Assembly: GCA_964492615.1 (NCBI GenBank) | Contig: CAZBKZ010000063.1 | Location: forward strand, 1 to 9,430 | Length of the DNA stretch: 9,430 bases | Source: JAABTH01 sp964492615 | GTDB lineage: Bacteria; Bacillota; Dethiobacteria; DTU022 | Direction of reading: 5' to 3' | Made by a program: the position numbers and the translations under genes | The notes under the pieces: generated by a model | Seen by the model: only the letters and a program-made list of their open reading frames with translations | The model's database searches: none | Told to the model about the DNA's origin: nothing | Shown: piece after piece, positions 1-4,466 of the stretch | Layout of the letters: each line of letters begins with the position of its first letter | Numbering within the stretch: the first letter of the stretch is position 1

Positions 1-71
1 AAGCTTAATCAAAACTAGTTAATCAAGTGATAATTGGCATTGTGTATCAAGTTGTTATTCAGGAGGGTGTT

Positions 72-737
72 ATGCTTACAATTGATGATAGTGTTCGCTC
101 TTTATATCCCGGGGCAAAAATGGGTATTTTGGCTGTTAAAAAAGTAGTTGATATCAGTTTTATGGCAGAGCAGGAGGTTGATCTCTTTATTAATTACCTG
201 AACCGTAAATACGCTCATTTGGAAAGGCAAGAGTTAAAGGAACTTAATCCAATCAATGCATATGTTGCTTACTACAAACAATTTGGTTCCAACTATCATC
301 TGTTGGCGCAGCTTGAATCTGCATTAAAAGGTAGAAAAACAGCAAGTTTTAACTCAGGGTTATTGCAGGCAATGTTCCTGTCTGAAATGGATGATATGCT
401 GCTTACTGCCGGACATGATTTTGCTATGCTGCATCTGCCACTACAATTAAAAATCGCTACAGGCGCTGAAACTTATCAATCTATTTCCGGTAAGGAACTG
501 ACCACTGTCAAAGACGATATGATACTAACTGACAGGAATAGTCCAATATCCAGCATTTTAAAAGGCCCTGATTTTGCTAGCCGCATTACATCAACAACAA
601 CCGAAGTTCTTTTTTCTGTTTATGCTCCGCCCGGTATTGATGAAGGTTATATCGAAGGCAACCTGCTTAAGCTGGAGAAGAGAATAAAAGCAATTTCACC
701 TTCATCTAAAACAGAATTATTGCAGGTCTTCTCTTAA
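72..737 (+). CDS. B3/B4 tRNA-binding domain protein (PheRS beta-like)
   Basis: The 221-residue product resembles the stand-alone B3/4 domain family, which is related to the editing module of the phenylalanyl-tRNA synthetase beta chain. Members are soluble proteins thought to act on tRNA or mischarged aminoacyl-tRNA, but a reaction is not established for most of them. Family-like stretches seen here are NAYVAYYKQFGSN, a central block of conserved spacing (SFNSGLLQAMFLSEMDD), and a C-terminal segment with TSTTTEVLFSVYAPPGI. The length fits the family. An in-frame ATG exists at 27, but I chose the ATG at 72 because AGGAGGG at 61-67 lies four bases before it, and because MLTIDDSVRSLYPG is a normal N-terminus for the family. 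There are no membrane segments. The gene stands alone; the next reading frame downstream is a toxin remnant. Family assignment is from pattern memory. Confidence 0.75.
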   Translation: MLTIDDSVRSLYPGAKMGILAVKKVVDISFMAEQEVDLFINYLNRKYAHLERQELKELNPINAYVAYYKQFGSNYHLLAQLESALKGRKTASFNSGLLQAMFLSEMDDMLLTAGHDFAMLHLPLQLKIATGAETYQSISGKELTTVKDDMILTDRNSPISSILKGPDFASRITSTTTEVLFSVYAPPGIDEGYIEGNLLKLEKRIKAISPSSKTELLQVFS

Positions 738-758
738 GCAAAGACAAAATTACTATAG

Positions 759-995
759 AAAATATTACAGTTAAAAAAGTATTTCAGGATTGGTAGAAAT
801 GAGTTTGAAAGGATTATTGCGCGAATAACTGCCCTTGCAGATAATCCAAGACCGCCGGGATGCGAAAAGTTAACCGGTTTAGAGCGTTACCGTATACGTC
901 AGGGGCGCTATCGTATTCTTTATTCCATTCAGGATAATGAACTTACCATATGGATAGTCAAAGTTGCTCACCGTTAAGATGCTTATAAATCATAG
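759..995 (+). pseudogene. Broken RelE/ParE-family toxin remnant
   Basis: One frame reads EFERIIARITALADNPRPPG, then CEKLTGLERYRIRQGRYRIL and YSIQDNELTIWIVKVAHR. This is the conserved core and C-terminus of RelE/ParE mRNA-interferase or gyrase toxins; ADNPRPPG, YRIR.G.YRI.Y and VKVAHR are signature positions. The frame then meets TAA at 975-977 where the family has Lys or Arg (HR[K/R]D.Y), and continues in frame as DAYKS to a second stop at 993-995, so a nonsense change has removed the last few residues. Upstream the frame is closed by TAG at 756-758. It has no usable start codon or ribosome binding site, and the usual first 15 or so residues cannot be read. No antitoxin gene is visible next to it. 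It is probably non-functional; an ancestral toxin-antitoxin pair is inferred. Confidence 0.75.
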
Positions 996-1061
996 CTCTT
1001 ACTATTGTTTTGGCTAACTTGACAATCACGAAGGCCTGGTAGCGGCTCCTCACGAACAGAA

Positions 1062-1109
1062 AACAGCGGTTTTGGATACAAGAAAGTCTCCTATTCCAAA
1101 ACCGCTGTT
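1062..1109 (-). terminator. Perfect 15-bp inverted repeat, probable terminator of the RNHCP unit
   Basis: AACAGCGGTTTTGGA at 1062-1076 is repeated as its exact reverse complement at 1095-1109, separated by 18 bases. It lies about 100 bases after the stop of the minus-strand RNHCP gene. On the minus strand the stem is followed by TTCTGTT, a weak T-tract; on the plus strand by ATTGTTGTTTT. A transcription terminator, possibly bidirectional, is the simplest reading. The imperfect T-tracts and long loop leave room for another role, such as a transcript-end stabiliser or a protein-binding site. Confidence 0.55.
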
Positions 1110-1207
1110 ATTGTTGTTTTAAAAGAGCGTATTTACCACTGCTGCAGCAACGGTTATTTTATTTTTCGTTGAGGCATTTATTGTGGCTATTAGACCCACT
1201 GACGATA

Positions 1208-1636
1208 TTACAGCGTCATGCTTCCGCCACCGCCCATAAGCCGTGTCATTTCTTCAATGCGTTCTAACGGGAATGGCGGTGATGTCAAAGGTTTCATAGC
1301 GATAGACATCAACTTCATTGGATTATCGTCTGCCGCTATTCGATTAGAGCTGAATTTTCCGCAGCGCCGACATCTATGAATGATTGCCCATTCACCATCT
1401 TTGCGTACCCACACAGCTACTGGTTCCATAATACTGCCACAATCTGAAGCTCTATCACCCGGTTCATCGTCAACATGAAAACTGCACAAGCAATTTGAAC
1501 AATGATTTCTATGTTGGGTTCCAGCGCCTACTGATGTTATTAATCGCCCACAGGTTTTGCACTCAAAACTATCTTTACATGCATGGTTTTTATAGTATCC
1601 TTTTTGATAAGTTTTTCTCTTATTTTCTCTATTCAA
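1208..1636 (-). CDS. RNHCP-domain zinc-ribbon protein, function unknown
   Basis: This 142-residue protein matches the RNHCP family, named for its Arg-Asn-His-Cys-Pro motif. Visible features are C26-x2-C29, then GTQHRNHCSNCLCSFHVD with R43-N44-H45-C46-x2-C49, PGDRASDCG with C66, HRCRRCG with C89-x2-C92, and NRIAADDN at about 98-105. The cysteine and histidine pairs suggest two zinc-binding ribbons. The eponymous proline is Ser47 here. No enzymatic activity is known to me for the family. The start is a TTG at 1634-1636, supported by a perfect AGGAGG eight bases upstream (minus 1650-1645); no ATG fits as well. That Shine-Dalgarno is buried in a leader hairpin, and the gene is preceded by two short leader ORFs, a terminator and a strong promoter (separate entries). 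The tail after PPFPLE is low in complexity (MGGGGSMTL). It is predicted to be cytoplasmic. Confidence 0.85.
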   Translation of the reverse strand: MNRENKRKTYQKGYYKNHACKDSFECKTCGRLITSVGAGTQHRNHCSNCLCSFHVDDEPGDRASDCGSIMEPVAVWVRKDGEWAIIHRCRRCGKFSSNRIAADDNPMKLMSIAMKPLTSPPFPLERIEEMTRLMGGGGSMTL

Positions 1637-1644
1637 GGGAGTAT

Positions 1645-1715
1645 CCTCCTAAAAGTAATAATTCATACTTTTGGGGAGGTCTGGACAGTTCTGCGCAAAC
1701 CTCCCGGTTAGCGCA
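1645..1715 (-). promoter_or_regulatory. Translational attenuator: competing hairpins that bury or free the RNHCP gene's Shine-Dalgarno
   Basis: Minus-strand RNA offers three pairings. (A) UGCGC-U-AACC (1715-1706) folds with GGUU-U-GCGCA (1701-1692) around loop GGGA; its 5' arm contains the last codon and stop of the second leader ORF. (B) GGGAGGU (1705-1699) pairs with ACCUCCC (1680-1674), seven bp. (C) CCUCC (1679-1675) pairs with GGAGG (1649-1645), part of the RNHCP gene's Shine-Dalgarno, and is continued by AAAAGUA (1672-1666) with UACUUUU (1657-1651) and an 8-nt loop. A and C can coexist and would be OFF. A ribosome held at the end of the leader ORF would melt A, allow B, dissolve C and free the site. 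This is the logic of erm-type translational attenuators. All pairings were read by eye; switching is inference. Confidence 0.7.
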
Positions 1716-1743
1716 CACTCTCCATATGACAGGTGCTAAACAT
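1708..1743 (-). CDS. Leader peptide ORF 2 (MFSTCHMESVR)
   Basis: An eleven-codon ORF starting at ATG (1743-1741) and ending at TAA (1710-1708). A perfect AGGAGG (minus 1756-1751) lies seven bases before the ATG, so it should be translated. The last codon and the stop, CGC-UAA, form part of the 5' arm of hairpin A of the attenuator, which is where a regulatory leader ORF has to end for ribosome position to control folding. Its end, Val-Arg-stop, matches the end of leader ORF 1. The Cys-His pair is notable before a zinc-protein gene but may be chance. The peptide sequence itself is not one I can match to a known stall peptide. Confidence 0.6.
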   Translation of the reverse strand: MFSTCHMESVR

Positions 1744-1775
1744 ACAGCATCCTCCTTGCTTCATTTGTTTTTTAC

Positions 1776-1790
1776 GGTGTAAATTACACC
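1776..1790. promoter_or_regulatory. 15-bp palindrome at the putative second start site of the RNHCP unit
   Basis: GGTGTAA-A-TTACACC is a perfect seven-base dyad with a single central base. It lies just downstream of the candidate -10 box TATAGA (minus strand, 1804-1799), covering the expected start site, and 32 bases before the start codon of leader ORF 2. As RNA it could form only a six-bp, three-nt-loop hairpin, and no T-tract follows on either strand, so an operator for a dimeric repressor is likelier than a terminator. The regulator is not identified. Confidence 0.45.
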
Positions 1791-1798
1791 CTGATCAT

Positions 1799-1828
1799 TC
1801 TATAAGCGCTCTCTACAAAGCAACACAA
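1799..1828 (-). promoter_or_regulatory. Possible second promoter of the RNHCP unit
   Basis: On the minus strand TTGTGT (1828-1823) and TATAGA (1804-1799) are separated by 18 bases. The -10 box is good but the -35 box matches consensus at only three positions. It lies just after the intrinsic terminator, so it could supply transcripts of leader ORF 2 and the RNHCP gene independently of the upstream promoter. Confidence 0.35.
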
Positions 1829-1858
1829 AAACAAAAAAGCGCAGTTACCCACTGCGCT
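1826..1858 (-). terminator. Strong intrinsic terminator inside the RNHCP leader
   Basis: On the minus strand an eight-bp stem AGCGCAGT / ACTGCGCT (1858-1851 and 1845-1838) with loop GGGTA is followed by TTTTT, G, TTTTT. This is a textbook rho-independent terminator. It lies between the strong minus-strand promoter near 2018-2046 and the RNHCP gene, with no full gene upstream of it to terminate. It therefore either ends a short transcript of about 180 nt or acts as a transcription attenuator for the RNHCP gene. The plus strand lacks a T-tract, so it does not serve that direction. Confidence 0.85.
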
Positions 1859-1905
1859 GCAAAACAAACAAAAGAAAGTGGCAGATAGACACTTCTCCGT
1901 CATTT

Positions 1906-1977
1906 CGTAAGGCATTTGGGTACACAAAATAAGCAAAGTAAAATTACGCTTTTGTGACACAAATAATTACCTTATCG
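1906..1977 (-). promoter_or_regulatory. Long-range leader stem around leader ORF 1, likely part of a transcription attenuator
   Basis: In minus-strand RNA, CG-A-UAAGG (1977-1970) pairs with CCUUA-CG (1912-1906), and AUUUG (1964-1960) pairs with CAAAU (1918-1914), giving about 12 bp with one bulge and one internal loop. The 5' strand begins in the last sense codon (CGA) and stop codon (UAA) of leader ORF 1. The 3' strand overlaps UACCCA (1922-1917), which is exactly complementary to UGGGUA (1851-1846) in the loop and upper stem of the downstream terminator. Ribosome occupancy of ORF 1 would therefore free UACCCA to attack the terminator. A second weak anti-terminator pairing is CCACU (1881-1877) with AGUGG (1853-1849). 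The pairings are visible; the antitermination role is inference. Confidence 0.5.
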
Positions 1978-1989
1978 AACGACTGACAT
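1972..1989 (-). CDS. Leader peptide ORF 1 (MSVVR)
   Basis: A five-codon ORF, ATG-TCA-GTC-GTT-CGA-TAA. AGAGGTG (minus 2001-1995) provides a ribosome binding site, with AGAGG seven bases before the ATG. The predicted transcription start (about 2011) leaves a 5' UTR of about 20 nt, so this is the first ORF on the transcript. Its stop codon is in the 5' strand of a long-range stem upstream of the intrinsic terminator. Very short ORFs occur by chance; placement after a near-perfect promoter and ribosome binding site, and the shared Val-Arg-stop end with leader ORF 2, are what support it. Confidence 0.5.
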   Translation of the reverse strand: MSVVR

Positions 1990-2017
1990 CCACACACCTC
2001 TTTCTTAATTGATTAAT

Positions 2018-2046
2018 ATTTTATTACTAGGGCGTTGAATTGTCAA
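2018..2046 (-). promoter_or_regulatory. Strong sigma-A promoter driving the RNHCP leader
   Basis: Minus strand: TTGACA (2046-2041), a 17-base spacer, then TAAAAT (2023-2018). The -35 box is perfect consensus and the spacer optimal, placing the start near 2011. It is back to back with the TetR operon promoter: the two -35 boxes are only 15 bases apart. Confidence 0.8.
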
Positions 2047-2061
2047 ATTAGAGATTAGCTC

Positions 2062-2090
2062 TTGACAAGTAATAGCTTATGATTTATTAT
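2062..2090 (+). promoter_or_regulatory. Strong sigma-A promoter of the TetR-oxidoreductase operon
   Basis: TTGACA at 2062-2067, a 17-base spacer, and TATTAT at 2085-2090 put the start near 2097, inside the palindrome that follows. The downstream gene starts about 40 bases later. Such an exposed consensus promoter normally needs a repressor, which the first gene supplies. Confidence 0.85.
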
Positions 2091-2091
2091 G

Positions 2092-2122
2092 TAACATAAG
2101 TTAGATAACTAAAGTTATGTTA
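2092..2122. promoter_or_regulatory. Probable TetR operator
   Basis: TAACATAA (2092-2099) and TTATGTTA (2115-2122) are an exact eight-base inverted repeat separated by 15 bases, with inner half-sites TTAG (2101-2104) and CTAA (2109-2112). It starts just after the -10 box and covers the transcription start, so a bound dimer would block the promoter. Position and symmetry fit autorepression by the adjacent TetR protein, as is usual in this family. The plus-strand transcript would also carry it as a weak A/T-rich hairpin upstream of the ribosome binding site. Confidence 0.7.
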
Positions 2123-2136
2123 AGGGAGGATTGAAC

Positions 2137-2712
2137 ATGCCGCCTAAAAATAAATTTACCAGGGAAGAGATAGTAGAAGCGGCTTTTAAGATTGCCAAAG
2201 AAGAGGGGTTTTCAAAAATAACTGCCCGCAGCGTGGCCAGTCGCCTCAATTCATCAGTTGCGCCAATCTATGTCAACTTTAAAACTATTGAGGAGTTGAC
2301 CGAGGTTGTGGTTCAGCATGTTTTTGCCTTATCGGAAAAGTTGTTGGCAGAACAAAAAGGGCAAAACCTCTTTGAAAATATCGGGAAAGCCAGCCTGGCC
2401 TTTGCCCGTGATTATCCGGTTTTATTCAGGGAGCTGGTCCTAAAGCCGAACCCCTACATGGCGTCTTACGAAGAAACTGAGAAAGCCATGGTCGAAGCGC
2501 TTAAAAACAATGAAGAGATGAAAGGTTGGAGCATGAAAGAGCGCAGGAGGATGTTCCTGAAGATGCGGGTTTTTCAACTGGGGCTATCGGCTATGGTTGC
2601 AAACGGTCATCTGCCATCGTGGCTTAATGACCAGGAGTCTGAAAAATTGTTGATGGAAACGGGAGAACAAATATTGCTGGCTGAGCAGATTAAACGGAAG
2701 GGAGATAAGTAA
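2137..2712 (+). CDS. TetR/AcrR-family transcriptional regulator
   Basis: This 191-residue protein begins with the TetR-type DNA-binding domain: FTREEIVEAAFKIAKEEGFS, then the helix-turn-helix ITARSVASRLNSSVAPIYVNF at about 27-47. The remainder is an all-helical ligand and dimer domain of normal length; its ligand is not predictable. The start is the ATG at 2137, six bases after GGGAGGA. A TTG at 2131 in the same frame directly abuts the ribosome binding site and is unlikely. The stop overlaps the start of the oxidoreductase by one base (TAATG), so the two are translationally coupled. It probably represses its own operon through the palindrome at 2092-2122, and may also influence the divergent leader promoter about 50 bases away. 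The likely inducer is the substrate or product of the neighbouring oxidoreductase; that is inference. Confidence 0.9.
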   Translation: MPPKNKFTREEIVEAAFKIAKEEGFSKITARSVASRLNSSVAPIYVNFKTIEELTEVVVQHVFALSEKLLAEQKGQNLFENIGKASLAFARDYPVLFRELVLKPNPYMASYEETEKAMVEALKNNEEMKGWSMKERRRMFLKMRVFQLGLSAMVANGHLPSWLNDQESEKLLMETGEQILLAEQIKRKGDK

Positions 2713-4211
2713 TGAAAAAGATTGTGATTATTGGCGGGGGCGTTGCCGGTTTAAGCGCGGGTATTTTCGCCCAAAAAAATGGTTTTGAGAGCACTATCCT
2801 GGAAAAGCATCACGCTACAGGAGGCGAATGCACCGGATGGGATCGTCAGGGTTACCATATTGACGGCTGTATCCACTGGTTGGTTGGAACGAAAGAAAAA
2901 ACTCCTATCCGGGAATTATGGGATGTAGTAGGCGCTCTTGACGGAGTGGAAATTTATGAACCTGAAAGTTTCATGGCTGTTGAGCATAAAGGAATAACAG
3001 TACAGTTCTACCGTGACCTTGACAAGTTAATGTCAAGCTGGTTGGAGATATCGCCGGAAGATAAAGAAGCAATTGAAGAGTTTTGTGGCGATATTCGCAA
3101 ACTGCATACTTTTACTTTTCCTGTTGGGAAACCGATGGATATGATGACTCTTATTGAAAAGATAAAATATATGTTATCCATGAAAGATGTAGCCCCGATC
3201 ATGCAAAAATACAGCAAGCTCAGCGTGCAGGCTTTGGCCGGTAAGTTTAAGCATCCGGCTCTGAAAGAAGCTCTGTCTTCTTTTATGCCTGAAGGAGATT
3301 ATAGCGCTATATCAATCATATTTCCGCTTGGAACCTTTACCGGAGGGCAATCTTCTATCCCTATGGGTGGTTCAAAGGCCCTGGCCGGGCGGATGCAAGA
3401 AAAGTATCTTTCCCTGGGCGGAAATATCGAGACATCATGTGAAGTAGTTGAGCTGATGATCGATAATGATTCGGTGCAGAGGGTAATCTGTAACAATGGT
3501 AAATCATTTGAAGCTGATTACTTTATTGCAGCCTGTGATGCTAACGTACTTTATGAAAAGCTGCTTAAAGGGCAATGCCCCGACCCGGAATTTCAAAAGA
3601 GATTTAACGACCCGGATACCTACCCCCTGGCTTCAAATATTTATGTCGGAATCGGGTATGAAGGCAGTATGCAGGCAATTCCCCGGACCCTAAAATTCCC
3701 TGTTGATTCATTGGCGATTGAACAGAACCGGAAGCATACAGAATATTTACAGATGACTCATTACGGTTATGAGCCGGATTTTGCCCCAAAAGACCATACT
3801 GCGATTACCATTGCTATTAATCAGTTTCAGCCGGAACTCGAAAAGTGGGAAGAGCTGGCACTGGACAAAAACGCCTACAAGGAAGAAAAAAATCGTATCG
3901 GTCTGGAGGTAATCATAGCTATGGAAACGCGTTTTCCGGAAATGACCGGTAAGCTCACCTTGCTTGATGTAGCAACCCCGCAAACCTATGAGCGTTACTG
4001 TAATGCTTATCGCGGCGCTTTTATGGCTTTCTGGCCAACACTGAAAGGTAAACAGTTGGCCCACAGCGGCCAAATCAGGGGGCTTGACAACCTGGTTTTA
4101 AGCGGCCAGTGGCTACAGCCACCCGGGGGTTTGCCTGTTGCGCTGCTTACCGGTAAAGATACAATCATGCGACTTTGCAAGAGAATTAATAAGGAATTTA
4201 CCATGTTATAA
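2712..4211 (+). CDS. NAD(P)/FAD-dependent oxidoreductase, CrtI/phytoene-desaturase-like
   Basis: The 499-residue protein opens with a Rossmann FAD-binding motif, IIGGGVAGLSAG (G8-G10-G13), with acidic E31 closing the second strand. The block GGECTGWDRQGYHIDGCIHW at about 37-56 follows, typical of the phytoene desaturase/retinol saturase-like branch of FAD flavoproteins (COG1233 type). The middle has the GGSKALAGRM motif. The C-terminal FAD segment is LVLSGQWLQPPGGLPVALLT near residue 465. These enzymes oxidise, saturate or isomerise lipid-like substrates. There is no carotenoid gene cluster here, so the substrate is unknown. No signal peptide or membrane segment is seen. Start and stop are clear: the ATG overlaps the TetR stop by one base, with GGGAG upstream. 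It is in an operon with the regulator and is likely induced by a hydrophobic compound sensed by it. The reading frame is intact and of full length. Confidence 0.85.
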   Translation: MKKIVIIGGGVAGLSAGIFAQKNGFESTILEKHHATGGECTGWDRQGYHIDGCIHWLVGTKEKTPIRELWDVVGALDGVEIYEPESFMAVEHKGITVQFYRDLDKLMSSWLEISPEDKEAIEEFCGDIRKLHTFTFPVGKPMDMMTLIEKIKYMLSMKDVAPIMQKYSKLSVQALAGKFKHPALKEALSSFMPEGDYSAISIIFPLGTFTGGQSSIPMGGSKALAGRMQEKYLSLGGNIETSCEVVELMIDNDSVQRVICNNGKSFEADYFIAACDANVLYEKLLKGQCPDPEFQKRFNDPDTYPLASNIYVGIGYEGSMQAIPRTLKFPVDSLAIEQNRKHTEYLQMTHYGYEPDFAPKDHTAITIAINQFQPELEKWEELALDKNAYKEEKNRIGLEVIIAMETRFPEMTGKLTLLDVATPQTYERYCNAYRGAFMAFWPTLKGKQLAHSGQIRGLDNLVLSGQWLQPPGGLPVALLTGKDTIMRLCKRINKEFTML

Positions 4212-4265
4212 TAAAGACTGGCATACTACTAAAAACTATTTTATAGGGGCAGGTTTTGCAATGTA

Positions 4266-4405
4266 ATGAAACGTTTAGGCTTAATTATACTGGTGCTGTT
4301 TGTTTTTATATATGTGAACAACACTTCATAATTTATAAAACCGGTTGGGGAAAAGCCTTTGCTTCTGGCACGGAAAAACTTATCCCTTCCGGGGAAAAGG
4401 AGTAG
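4266..4405 (+). pseudogene. Frameshifted remnant with an N-terminal membrane anchor
   Basis: ATG at 4266 begins MKRLGLIILVLFVFIYVNNT, a lysine-arginine start followed by a hydrophobic segment, ending at TAA 4329-4331. From about 4331 another frame reads IYKTGWGKAFASGTEKLIPS then GEKE to TAG at 4403-4405. Read together they look like one small secreted or anchored protein broken by a single-base frameshift. KTGWGKAFA-like sequence following a membrane anchor recalls the N-terminus of some membrane-anchored flavodoxin-like proteins, but this is only a faint resemblance. The ribosome binding site is poor: GGGGCAGG is well placed for an ATG at 4261 that is followed at once by TAA. It is probably non-functional. 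The 255 bases between the oxidoreductase and hydrolase genes otherwise hold nothing I recognise. Confidence 0.4.
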
Positions 4406-4466
4406 GCATGATGCCATCGCTGGATGCACAGGTTTAACCTGGGGATGTAGGAAAGGAAGTTGTTTC

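Noticed and set aside
996..1061. A TTGACA-like hexamer near 1019 as a plus-strand promoter
   Set aside because: There is no -10 box at the right distance and no plus-strand gene downstream.
1495..1782. A 95-codon plus-strand ORF across the RNHCP leader
   Set aside because: It is antisense to the RNHCP gene start and its leader hairpins, has no ribosome binding site, and its composition looks random.
1640..2011. T-box or metabolite riboswitch in the RNHCP leader
   Set aside because: I looked for a T-box sequence (UGGN bulge with flanking stems) and for c-di-GMP, SAM and TPP-like cores and saw none; leader ORFs with competing stems explain the sequence better.
4429..4441. Palindrome CAGGTT-T-AACCTG 26 bases before the hydrolase start
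   Set aside because: It is a clean 13-bp dyad, but there is no recognisable promoter next to it, and it lies in degraded coding-like sequence; chance is likely.
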